NCBI GenBank assembly: GCA_900079765.1
Contig: LT599017.1
Span: 2,139,766 to 2,203,765, forward strand
DNA from: an uncultured Eubacteriales bacterium
GTDB lineage: Bacteria > Bacillota > Clostridia > Oscillospirales > Oscillospiraceae
Length of the DNA stretch: 64,000 nt
Direction of reading: 5' to 3'
The notes under the pieces were generated by a model, which saw nothing but the letters and a program-made list of their open reading frames with translations, was not told where the DNA came from and made no database searches. Shown one piece after another: positions 32,344 to 40,782 of this stretch (position 1 is its first letter; every line of letters starts with the position of its first letter). The position numbers and the translations under genes are program-made.

Positions 32344-33951
32344 ATGCTGCATTTTCGAATGGATATGCCGTTGTACCTGATGGCCCTGTACGGCAGCGTT
32401 ATGATTGTAATCGTTTTTTTATTTCGAAGCTTTTTTAAAAATCGGCTGCCCAAATTTGTCTTTCCTCTGCTGTGGAGTATGGTGCTTATCCGGCTCCTGG
32501 TCCCCTTTTCCCTGTCCAGCCCCATCAGTGCGCCTGTGCCGGAGTGGCAGCAGCTGCTTTCAGAAAGTCCGACTGTCTATCTGACTGACCTTGCAGAAGG
32601 CACAGCAACAACCAGCGCAAGCGTTTCTGAAGCTGTGACATACAGCTTTGCGGAGAGCTCCGGCGGCTTGCCGCTGAACTGGCAGCTTGCGCTGACAGTT
32701 GGTTTTGGTCTGGGGGCTGTGGCAGCAGCGGTAATATTGCTATCACAGAAAATCCGGTATTCCCGCAAGCTAAAAAACAGTCTGCTGGTCGAACACAACC
32801 TAACCATTAACGCCATTCTCCGAGACATGGGTATGGGTCATATCCTTGTGTTCACCAATGATGAAATCGTTTCCCCACTGGTCTTAGGCACTTTAAATCC
32901 CCGCATTTATCTTCCTGCGGGCATGGATTTCCGGCAGTCCCAGCTTTTGCGCCATATCCTCGCCCACGAGACAATGCACATCAAACGCAGGGACAACTGG
33001 CGGAAAGCGGTGATGGTGATTGCGCTGTGTCTGCATTGGTATAACCCGCTGGTGTGGCTCTTGTCAACATGCCTGTCCTCAGATTTGGAGGCGGCCTGTG
33101 ATGAAGCGGTACTTAAACATACGGATACAGACGAGCGAAAAAGCTATGCTGCCACACTTCTTTCCATGGCGATTACCGGAAGCCGCTCCACGCTGCTTTA
33201 CAGCGCCTTTTCCAAAACAGAGGTGGAGCGCCGAATAAAGACTGTTTTAAGCTATCAAAAAGCGACCGCCTTTATGCTGACACTCTCCATGCTGTTGGTG
33301 TTGTTCAGTACCATTGTGTTTGCAACCGGAGGGCAGGCGCCGTTTTCGGTCTATTTAAGCAGCTACTGCTCCAGTACATCCTCCCGATGGGGCGTCAAGG
33401 CAGGGCTTGCAAGAGATATCTCATTGGGCGAAAATGCAGGCCAGCGCGCAGACAATGTAATCTTTGACGTATTGGAGGCGGATGCTTCCAATGATCCCGA
33501 CGTCATTGCGAATCAAGTGAAAGCAGCCCTGGCAAAAGAATTTGGCGTGGAAAAAGGCGCGTTCCGGCTCGCGGTCGACCTTTGCCTGACTGACGATGAA
33601 ATATCAAAGGAGTATGAAAACCAAGGTATTACCAAGGGGCCGGACAGTTTTTATCTATACAAAGGTGAACCGGTGCGGGTTTATACGGATGAAGTACTTG
33701 GAGCAGTACAGACGCGCGAAGAGGGCGCTGTGGATATTTCCCTGCAGCGGGACCGCTTGGGACAAATCACCTCCGTGGAGGTTTTGAGAGAAGGGGATGC
33801 TGCGTTTGACCGGCGCACCAAAGAAATTGAGCGCAGCCACCGCTATGATACGGGCCTTCCTTACGGGACGGCCACCACGCAGGATGGTGGCCCATTGGTC
33901 AAACAGGTCACCGCCATTGAGTCTGAAAGCGGAGGCGGCTTTTTCAAATGA
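32344..33951 (+). CDS. M56-family membrane metalloprotease sensor, BlaR1-like
   Basis: A 535-residue protein with N-terminal membrane spans, the zinc protease motif HETMH at residues 208-212 followed by a cytoplasmic loop segment (CDEAVLKHT), and another span near residues 310-335. After this comes an extracytoplasmic domain of about 200 residues. Classical BlaR1 ends in a penicillin-binding domain of about 250 residues with an STxK motif; none is seen here, so it senses something other than a beta-lactam or uses a different fold. Start ATG 32344 follows GAGGGGG and lies one base past the blaI stop. It overlaps the TraX gene by four bases (ATGA). Confidence 0.88.
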   Translation: MLHFRMDMPLYLMALYGSVMIVIVFLFRSFFKNRLPKFVFPLLWSMVLIRLLVPFSLSSPISAPVPEWQQLLSESPTVYLTDLAEGTATTSASVSEAVTYSFAESSGGLPLNWQLALTVGFGLGAVAAAVILLSQKIRYSRKLKNSLLVEHNLTINAILRDMGMGHILVFTNDEIVSPLVLGTLNPRIYLPAGMDFRQSQLLRHILAHETMHIKRRDNWRKAVMVIALCLHWYNPLVWLLSTCLSSDLEAACDEAVLKHTDTDERKSYAATLLSMAITGSRSTLLYSAFSKTEVERRIKTVLSYQKATAFMLTLSMLLVLFSTIVFATGGQAPFSVYLSSYCSSTSSRWGVKAGLARDISLGENAGQRADNVIFDVLEADASNDPDVIANQVKAALAKEFGVEKGAFRLAVDLCLTDDEISKEYENQGITKGPDSFYLYKGEPVRVYTDEVLGAVQTREEGAVDISLQRDRLGQITSVEVLREGDAAFDRRTKEIERSHRYDTGLPYGTATTQDGGPLVKQVTAIESESGGGFFK

Positions 33952-34766
33952 ACAGTAAGAAGCTTAAAATTCTTGCTCTCGTCTCCATGCTCTTCGACCA
34001 TTTTATACGGATCTTCCCGCTGTCGGACGTCATTGCCCCTGCTGGGGATTGGCTTTTTTCAATCGGGCAGGAAGAACTGAGCGTTTGGGCAATGTCGTGT
34101 GTCCCTTATCTTCTTGCCTATTTTGGCAGGGTTGCGGCGCCTGTTTTTATGTTTTGTATTGTTCAGGGCTTTTTACATACGCGGAATATCAAAAAGTATC
34201 TTTTACGCATTTTTGTTACCGCAACGCTCGCCCAAATTCCCTATATACTGTTTGACCTGGCGGAAAACCGGATGTACGGCATCGAGGGTAACTGGAAGGA
34301 GGTCCCCTTCAATATACTGTTCACATTGGGTTTGGGACTTCTTGCCCTTTGGGGTTATCAAAAATGCGCGGAAAATGGAAGCAAGGCACTTGGAATCGGT
34401 ATTGTCGTACTGGCTGGCGTCCTGGCGCGGCTACTTCGGTTTGAAGGCAGCGAGGGCTACATCTTAATTATCTTTATGTTCTATATGACGAGGAATCGAC
34501 CGGCATGGCAAAAAGCGTTGCTCTTTATTCCCGTGCTTTTCCTTGCCCGTTACAGGTTAGTTGCCTATACGCTCGGAGATTGGGAAATGCTGCGAACCTG
34601 TATTCTGAATGTCCTGGGACCCTATCTGGGCGTTCTGGCTGTCTGCTTTTATTCCGGTGAAAAAGGAAACACTGGCAAAGCATTTCAGAGGTTTATGTAC
34701 GCTTTTTATCCGCTGCATTTGCTTATCCTTGCTGGGATTGGATTTCTGAGAACTCCTTTTGCATGA
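33948..34766 (+). CDS. TraX-family membrane protein
   Basis: A 272-residue integral membrane protein with eight or nine spans. LKILALVSMLFDHF at the N-terminus, FGRVAAPVFMFCIVQGFLHT and the late YAFYPLHLLIL are TraX-family segments, the group that includes the F-plasmid pilin acetylase. Chromosomal members in Clostridia are probably acyltransferases acting on surface molecules, by analogy. Its ATG overlaps the M56 stop in an ATGA, so it is the third gene of the BlaI-controlled operon and the likely regulated output. A terminator follows. Confidence 0.88.
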   Translation: MNSKKLKILALVSMLFDHFIRIFPLSDVIAPAGDWLFSIGQEELSVWAMSCVPYLLAYFGRVAAPVFMFCIVQGFLHTRNIKKYLLRIFVTATLAQIPYILFDLAENRMYGIEGNWKEVPFNILFTLGLGLLALWGYQKCAENGSKALGIGIVVLAGVLARLLRFEGSEGYILIIFMFYMTRNRPAWQKALLFIPVLFLARYRLVAYTLGDWEMLRTCILNVLGPYLGVLAVCFYSGEKGNTGKAFQRFMYAFYPLHLLILAGIGFLRTPFA

Positions 34767-34835
34767 TATGCTTACAAAGAATCGCCTTACTGATTTTATG
34801 CGGCCAATTCAACCACTACCGCCAAAACCTCCAAC

Positions 34836-34868
34836 AAGAAGGCACCCTTGAGGGTGTCTTTCTTTTTG
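34836..34868 (+). terminator. Terminator of the blaI-M56-traX operon
   Basis: A 12-bp stem with G-T pairs around loop TTGA (34836-34847 with 34852-34863), followed by TTCTTTTTG. Confidence 0.75.
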
Positions 34869-34952
34869 TATGCGCACCTGATATAATTTTACCGGCATTG
34901 GGCGCAGATAGCCATCGGATCATTTATAATCCATTTTGATTGGAGGCTAAGC

Positions 34953-35561
34953 ATGGTTACCATAGAAAGTATCATGTCAATCGATAAAAACGATTTACAG
35001 GGAACGGCAATGAGATTGAGCCAAAACGACATTTCGCAGCTTGTAGAATGGTTGTCACTTAAAGACGACAACGTCAGGTATCGGGCGTTCCTCATTTTGC
35101 AGAGCAGGTCGTTATTCTTTGGTGACGTCTATCCATATTGGGATACCTTCCAAAGCAAGCTGCAAAGCGATAACTCCTATCAAAGGAGTATCGGCCTGAT
35201 GCTGCTCGCTGAGAATGTAAAATGGGATACCGAAGGCAGGACAGGAAGCTTGATCAACGAGTGTATACGGCTTTTAAAGGACGAAAAGCCGATAACAATA
35301 CGGCAGTGCATTCAATCATTTGGGAAAATGGCTCTATCCAGACCGTTTTTGCGTGATCAAATAGCCTCCATCCTTATCTCCTTTGACCTTATGTCCGTAA
35401 AAGAAACCATGCGGAAATCCATTTTGCTTGATATCCTGGACGTACTGTTCATAATTAGGAAAGAACCCAAATCAGATAAAATAGATGGCTTTATTTTAAA
35501 CGCGTTGTCTGGTGACATACTGGATAAAAAGGCAAAGAAACAGATCGCTGATAAAGTATGA
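34953..35561 (+). CDS. HEAT-like helical protein, unknown function
   Basis: A 202-residue, all-helical soluble protein. Helical pairs such as DDNVRYRAFLILQSR, SYQRSIGLMLLAENVKW and PITIRQCIQSFGKMALSRP resemble HEAT/ARM repeats. Related Clostridial proteins are often labelled SufBD protein, but no SufB or SufD domain is apparent, so that name should not be used. The start follows GGAGG by five bases. It is monocistronic, AT-rich relative to the chromosome, and ends at a very strong bidirectional terminator shared with glmS. No function is proposed. Confidence 0.75.
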   Translation: MVTIESIMSIDKNDLQGTAMRLSQNDISQLVEWLSLKDDNVRYRAFLILQSRSLFFGDVYPYWDTFQSKLQSDNSYQRSIGLMLLAENVKWDTEGRTGSLINECIRLLKDEKPITIRQCIQSFGKMALSRPFLRDQIASILISFDLMSVKETMRKSILLDILDVLFIIRKEPKSDKIDGFILNALSGDILDKKAKKQIADKV

Positions 35562-35595
35562 AAGAGAGAGGACGGCGTCGCCGTCCTCTCTCTTT
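35561..35595. terminator. Bidirectional terminator before glmS
   Basis: A perfect 16-bp stem (35561-35576 with 35580-35595) with a three-base loop, serving the HEAT-like gene and the convergent glmS. Confidence 0.88.
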
Positions 35596-35632
35596 GTTCT
35601 ATTGCCGCATGTGCGCGCAAGTAGTAATTACT

Positions 35633-37468
35633 TTACTCAACCGTCACGGATTTGGCGAGATTGCGGGGCTTGTCGATATCACAGCCGCGCATGAGAGCCA
35701 CATAGTAAGCGAAGAGCTGCATAGGAAGTACGTCCAGAGAGGGTACCAGCATGGGGTGAGTGTCGGGCACTAAGATCACGTGGTCCACCGTCTTGGCAGC
35801 ATCGGCTCCCTTGGACTCCACGGTCAGCCCCAACACGTCGGCCCCGCGGGACTTCACCTCCACCACGTTTGCCATGAGCTTATCAAAGAGCTTGGTGTGG
35901 CTCGCCAGAGCTACCACCAAAGTGCCCTTCTCGATGAGGGAGATGGTGCCGTGCTTGAGCTCCCCGGCGGCGTAGGCCTCCGAGTGGATATAGGAGATCT
36001 CCTTGAGCTTGAGGGAGCCCTCCAGGCCGATGGCATAGTCGATGTTGCGGCCCATGAAGAAGACAGACTCATGGTTGAAGTAGATGGAGGCATAGTACTG
36101 GATAGCCTCCCGGTCGGCAAGGATGCGCTCCATCTTACTGGGGATGGTGAGCAGCTCCTCTACGATGGTGTCATACTCCTCCTTGGAGATGGTCTCCAGC
36201 AGCTCGGCAAAGCGCAGGGCTATGAGGTATACTACGGCCAGCTGGGTGGAGTAGGCCTTGGTGGTGGCGACAGCGATCTCGGGCCCGGCCCAGGTGTAGA
36301 GTACGTCGTCCGACTCCCGGGCAATGGAGGAGCCCACTACGTTGACGATGGAGAGGATACGCGCCCCCAAGCGCCTCGCCTCCCTTAGGGCGGCCAGGGT
36401 ATCGATGGTCTCCCCCGACTGGCTGATGACGATACAGAGGGTTTTGTCGGTCACCAGGGGGTCGCTGTACCGGAACTCAGAAGCCAGGGCCACCTCCACC
36501 GGCTTGCGCAACAGTTTTTCCATCACGTACTTCGCCACCACGCTCACGTGGTAGGAGGAGCCGCAGGCGATGATGTATATCTTATCGGTGTCCCGCAGTG
36601 TATCGGCATCCAATTTCAGGTCATCCAGCACCACGCGGCCATTTTGAATGCGGGGAAAGACTGTGTCCCGGAAAGCCTTGGGCTGCTCCATAATCTCCTT
36701 GGACATGAAGTGCTCGTATCCGCCCTTTTCGGCCGCGGATATCTCCCAGTCCACGTGGTGGCGCTCTTTCTTTACCGGCTGGAGATAGGGATGGTTGAAT
36801 ACCTCGATGCCGTCCCGGGTCAGGACGGCGATCTCCCCGTCCTCCATGTAGCACACCTCGCGGGTATACTTAATGACGGCGGTCACGTCGGAGGCCATGA
36901 ACGCGAACCCGTCCCCATAGCCCAGGATGAGAGGGCTATCCTTTCGGGCAGCGATGAGCCGGTCGGGATAGTCGGCACAGATGATGCCCAGGGCGTAGGC
37001 CCCCTCGATGCGGTGGAGGAGCTTGGTCACCGCCTCCATGATGTCCCCCCGATAGTAGTACTCCAGGAGCTGGGCCACCACCTCGGTGTCGGTCTGGGAG
37101 ACAAATTTGATCCCCTTGGAGATCAGGAATTCCTTAATTTGGACATAGTTTTCAATGATACCGTTATGTACTACGGCGATGCGGCCCGACGCGCTCACCT
37201 GGGGGTGGGAGTTCACGTCGGAGGGCGCGCCATGGGTGGCCCAACGGGTATGCCCCAGGCCACAGGTCCCATGGACGTTTTTCCCTCCCGCCACAATATC
37301 CGACAGGACCTGGAGCCGCCCTTTGGCCTTGACTACCTTCAGCCCCTCCTGTTCAGAGAAGACCGCCAGACCGGCGGAGTCGTACCCCCGGTACTCAAGC
37401 CTGCTCAGGCCATCCAATAGAATGGGCGCGGCTTCTTCCGCCCCGATATATCCTACAATACCGCACAT
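35633..37468 (-). CDS. glmS: Glutamine--fructose-6-phosphate aminotransferase
   Basis: A 611-residue enzyme making glucosamine 6-phosphate from fructose 6-phosphate and glutamine, the first step toward cell-wall amino sugars. The N-terminus MCGIVGYIG exposes catalytic Cys2 of the glutaminase domain; EYRGYDSAGLAV and GHTRWATHG follow. Two SIS domains bind the sugar (ACGSSYH, SQSGETIDTL). The C-terminus ends KSVTVE, as in all GlmS. GGAGGGA precedes the start. The upstream leader lacks a glmS ribozyme core, so control here is by another means. It is monocistronic. Confidence 0.98.
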   Translation of the reverse strand: MCGIVGYIGAEEAAPILLDGLSRLEYRGYDSAGLAVFSEQEGLKVVKAKGRLQVLSDIVAGGKNVHGTCGLGHTRWATHGAPSDVNSHPQVSASGRIAVVHNGIIENYVQIKEFLISKGIKFVSQTDTEVVAQLLEYYYRGDIMEAVTKLLHRIEGAYALGIICADYPDRLIAARKDSPLILGYGDGFAFMASDVTAVIKYTREVCYMEDGEIAVLTRDGIEVFNHPYLQPVKKERHHVDWEISAAEKGGYEHFMSKEIMEQPKAFRDTVFPRIQNGRVVLDDLKLDADTLRDTDKIYIIACGSSYHVSVVAKYVMEKLLRKPVEVALASEFRYSDPLVTDKTLCIVISQSGETIDTLAALREARRLGARILSIVNVVGSSIARESDDVLYTWAGPEIAVATTKAYSTQLAVVYLIALRFAELLETISKEEYDTIVEELLTIPSKMERILADREAIQYYASIYFNHESVFFMGRNIDYAIGLEGSLKLKEISYIHSEAYAAGELKHGTISLIEKGTLVVALASHTKLFDKLMANVVEVKSRGADVLGLTVESKGADAAKTVDHVILVPDTHPMLVPSLDVLPMQLFAYYVALMRGCDIDKPRNLAKSVTVE

Positions 37469-37532
37469 CGCGCTCTATCCCTCCATCTCTCTGCCCACTT
37501 GGGGCAACATGCCTTTTTATCAATACATAGAT

Positions 37533-37561
37533 ATTATATCATCCCTAAAACGCCGCTACAA
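37533..37561 (-). promoter_or_regulatory. Promoter of glmS
   Basis: On the minus strand TTGTAG (37556-37561), 17 bases, perfect TATAAT (37533-37538). Confidence 0.75.
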
Positions 37562-37668
37562 CAAAAAATAAACGCCAAAAGAGAGAGACCTACCGCCCCT
37601 ATTTTCTCCATAAAATAACAAACCTCACAGAAAACGAACGGGCCTTCTACATATTTTTTGACCCCATC

Positions 37669-37697
37669 TTGATTTTATGCAGACCGCTTGGTAGAAT
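37669..37697 (+). promoter_or_regulatory. Promoter of the PAS-GGDEF-HD-GYP gene
   Basis: TTGATT (37669-37674), 17 bases ending in TGG, TAGAAT (37692-37697). Confidence 0.65.
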
Positions 37698-37733
37698 GAA
37701 ACAATATATAGGTTTTTTATAAATTTTGTCAGA

Positions 37734-40007
37734 ATGGCTGACAGACGGAGGAAAGCGGCATTGCACGAGAGTGACTTACAAGATACCCCGCCTTCCGGTG
37801 CGGAGTGCCCGGTACGGCTGTCGAGAGAGGCCCTACATGCCATTGTTGGATTGGAGCCTGTCCTCCATCACGTCCACGACGCGGTCAGCCTCCTGGAGTA
37901 CAGGGGCGGGGAATACCGCTACCTTCTCAACAACGCCGCACACCAAAGGCTCACCGGCTGCCGCGAGATCGAGGGGCAGGAGCTGTCGCAGGTGGTAGGC
38001 GCGAGGGAGGCCGCCGTCCTAAAGGCCTACTATGAGGAGTGCATCCGTACCGGCCGCCCGGTGAGCTATGAGCAGGAGTTCGGCCTTGAGCCGGGAAAGT
38101 GCGTACTTCAGAGCGAGGTCTCCCTCATCGCCGGTAAGGACGGCGTTCATTACCTCTTCTGTTTCAGTAAAGACGTGTCCGATCTCAAACAGGCCCAGCG
38201 GAAAAACGAGAGTCTCTCCCGGTGGCTGCGGGCCATGTTTAGCCAGCACCGGGCCATTCAGATGATCTTCGAGCCCGACACCGGCCATATCGTGGACGCA
38301 AACCCCGCGGCCTGCGCTTTCTTCGGCTATACCCGGAATGAGCTTTTATCGATGGCGATCCAGGATCTCAACGCTCATCCGGTGGACCTGGCGGAGGAGC
38401 AGCGTCAGATCGACGAGACCGGCGGCTCCCTTTTCACCTCTCTCCCCCACCGGTTGAAAAACGGTGAGATTCGGGTTCTGGATATCTACTCCTGCCTGAT
38501 CATCGACGAGGGGCGCAGGCTGCGCTACTCCATCAACTTCGATGCCACCGACCGGGAGCGGCTGCGCGACGAGCTCACCCGGGAAAAGGAACTGCTGCGC
38601 ATCACGCTCCAGTCCATCGGGGACGGCGTGGTCACCACCGACAACGACGGGCGCGTCACAGGCCTCAACCGCGTCGCCCAGGAGCTGACGGGCTGGGGGC
38701 AGAGCGAGGCACAGGGCAAGCCATTTGCCGACATACTTCCCCTGACCAGCGAGGTCACCGGTCAACCGGTGGATAGCCCGATCCGGGCGGCGCTGGAGAC
38801 CGGCCAGATCGTCGGTCTCGCCAACCACACCGAGCTGGCCAGCCGCGGCGGAGCGCGCATCCCCATCGCTGACAGCGCCAGCCCTATCATGGACGAGGAG
38901 GGGCAGGTCCGCGGCGCGGTGATGGTCTTCCGGGACATGAGCACCGAGAAGGAACGCCACAGGCAGATTGAATTTTTAAGCTATCGCGACCCCCTGACCG
39001 GCTTATACAACCGGCGAGGCATCGAAAAGGCGCTGGACGATCTGGACCGGGTAAAAAACCTGCCCATTGCGGTCATCATGGGAGATGTGAACGGCCTCAA
39101 GCTCACCAACGACGTGTTCGGCCATACGGCCGGGGACGAGCTTTTGAAAAACGTGGCGGACCTCCTTCGCGACTGCTGCGGAGCGGAAAGCCTGGTCGCC
39201 CGTTGGGGCGGAGACGAGTTCGTCGCTTTCCTGCCCAGAACCTGTATCGGAACTGTTGAGACGGTCATCGAGCGTATCAGGAGCGCTCCGCTCTCCATTA
39301 ACAGGGGTGAGCTGTATCTGAGTCTATCCCTGGGGTGTGCCGTTAAGGAGGCGAGAGAGAAGAGTCTTCTGGCCACCCTGGGCGAGGCGGAGGATTACAT
39401 GTACCACCAAAAACTCCTCTCCGGCAAGAGTTACCGCAATGCCATCATCAACACTCTGCTTGCCACCCTATACGAAAAGAGCAATGAGACTGAAGCCCAC
39501 TCCAAGCGGCTGGAGGAGTCCTGCCACACCATAGGGCGCAGGCTCCGCCTTTCCTCCAAGGAGATGGATGAGCTCTCACTCCTGGCCCTCCTGCACGACA
39601 TCGGCAAGGTCAGCATCGACCCCGACATCCTGCAAAAACCGGGCCCGCTCACCCCCACGGAGTGGGACGAAATGAAACGTCACCCCGAGATCGGCTGCCG
39701 GATCGCCCGGGCGTCCCCCGAGCTTTCCATGATCGCAGACCTGATCCTCGCCCACCATGAGCGCTGGGACGGAACCGGCTATCCCCGGGGCCTCAAGGGT
39801 GAGGACATCCCCCTCCCCTGCCGCATCCTGGCGATGGCCGATGCGCTGGACGCCATGGTACATGACCGGGTCTACCGGAGCGCCATGAGCCTTCCCGAGG
39901 CGATCCGTGAGCTGGAGCGCAACAGCGGAAGCCAGTTCGACCCCACGCTGGTCCCTCTTCTTGTGGACTCCCTTCGGGAGCGGCTGGAGGAGCCGCTGCC
40001 TGTGTGA
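37734..40007 (+). CDS. PAS-PAS-PAS-GGDEF-HD-GYP cyclic-di-GMP enzyme
   Basis: A 757-residue cytoplasmic signalling protein. Three PAS-like sensor units lie at about 45-150, 165-275 and 285-405; a GGDEF domain with the intact site WGGDEF at 491-496; and an HD-GYP domain with HD at 621-622, HHE at 674-676 and GTGYP at 680-684. It can thus be both a diguanylate cyclase and a phosphodiesterase for cyclic di-GMP. The inhibitory RxxD site before GGDEF is not conserved (GAES). ATG 37734 has no ribosome site; TTG 37761 has GGAGG nine bases upstream and may be the real start. It is followed by V4R and GGDEF genes. Confidence 0.94.
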   Translation: MADRRRKAALHESDLQDTPPSGAECPVRLSREALHAIVGLEPVLHHVHDAVSLLEYRGGEYRYLLNNAAHQRLTGCREIEGQELSQVVGAREAAVLKAYYEECIRTGRPVSYEQEFGLEPGKCVLQSEVSLIAGKDGVHYLFCFSKDVSDLKQAQRKNESLSRWLRAMFSQHRAIQMIFEPDTGHIVDANPAACAFFGYTRNELLSMAIQDLNAHPVDLAEEQRQIDETGGSLFTSLPHRLKNGEIRVLDIYSCLIIDEGRRLRYSINFDATDRERLRDELTREKELLRITLQSIGDGVVTTDNDGRVTGLNRVAQELTGWGQSEAQGKPFADILPLTSEVTGQPVDSPIRAALETGQIVGLANHTELASRGGARIPIADSASPIMDEEGQVRGAVMVFRDMSTEKERHRQIEFLSYRDPLTGLYNRRGIEKALDDLDRVKNLPIAVIMGDVNGLKLTNDVFGHTAGDELLKNVADLLRDCCGAESLVARWGGDEFVAFLPRTCIGTVETVIERIRSAPLSINRGELYLSLSLGCAVKEAREKSLLATLGEAEDYMYHQKLLSGKSYRNAIINTLLATLYEKSNETEAHSKRLEESCHTIGRRLRLSSKEMDELSLLALLHDIGKVSIDPDILQKPGPLTPTEWDEMKRHPEIGCRIARASPELSMIADLILAHHERWDGTGYPRGLKGEDIPLPCRILAMADALDAMVHDRVYRSAMSLPEAIRELERNSGSQFDPTLVPLLVDSLRERLEEPLPV

Positions 40008-40053
40008 ATGGGAGATTTTTTGAGGAAATATAAAAGCAGTTGGAGTGACCGCT

Positions 40054-40590
40054 ATGCCGGAAACTAAACCGATGAAAAACGAAGGGCACCACATATTTAC
40101 TTGGAGCGGCCTAGGCGACATCAAGAAGGGCCGGGGCGAGCTGGGCGAAGATATGCCCGTCCTGGTTTACCGCCTGATGCAGTACACCATGCTGGACGTG
40201 CTCAGCCGGGTCTACGGCGAGGAGGAGGCCAACGAGCGCTTCCGCGACGCCGGTTACCTGGCGGGCCAGGAGTTTGTCAGGAACGTGCTTAATCTTAGCG
40301 TCCCCTTCGATCAGTTTCTGACCGACCTCCAGCGGGCTTTGAAAGAGCTGAAGATCGGTATCCTCCGCATGGAGTCCTTTGACGACACCACCGGTGAGAT
40401 CGTCCTCACCGTGGGTGAGGACCTGGACTGCAGCGGGCTTCCCGTCACCGGCGAGTCGGTCTGCTATTACGACGAGGGGTTTATCTCCGGCATTTTAGAG
40501 GCTTACACTGGGAAAAAATACACTGTCCATGAAATTGACTGCTGGGCAAACGGCGACCGGGTATGCCGTTTCCAGGGCATGGTTCTATAA
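40054..40590 (+). CDS. V4R-domain protein
   Basis: A 178-residue protein with a 4-vinyl-reductase (V4R) small-molecule-binding domain. The C-terminal segment CYYDEGFISGILEAYTGKKYTV followed by EIDCWANGDRVCRF is diagnostic, with three cysteines that may bind metal or a hydrocarbon/haem-like ligand. V4R domains act as sensory modules in regulators. It lies 46 bases past the HD-GYP gene and 192 before a GGDEF gene, so it probably feeds a signal to one of these. ATG 40054 with GGAGTGA five bases upstream is used. The ligand is unknown. Confidence 0.85.
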   Translation: MPETKPMKNEGHHIFTWSGLGDIKKGRGELGEDMPVLVYRLMQYTMLDVLSRVYGEEEANERFRDAGYLAGQEFVRNVLNLSVPFDQFLTDLQRALKELKIGILRMESFDDTTGEIVLTVGEDLDCSGLPVTGESVCYYDEGFISGILEAYTGKKYTVHEIDCWANGDRVCRFQGMVL

Positions 40591-40782
40591 CCGGGGTTTA
40601 GGGCTGTCTGAAAATTGCCCAAACGCTGACTGAAGGACTTTTATCGCCATGCGACGCAGATTTTCCTTAAAGTCCACTTAGTATTCCTGCATAAAATCTG
40701 TTTATCTGACGATATAATCCCTCGTCATTGGCATCCTGCCAATTCTCAGATACACCCAAGGCATAGTAGGGAGAGAATCAAG

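Noticed and set aside
37469-37733. glmS ribozyme upstream of glmS
   Set aside because: The conserved ribozyme core is not present; only a sigma-A promoter and a small TGCCC/GGGCA hairpin are seen.
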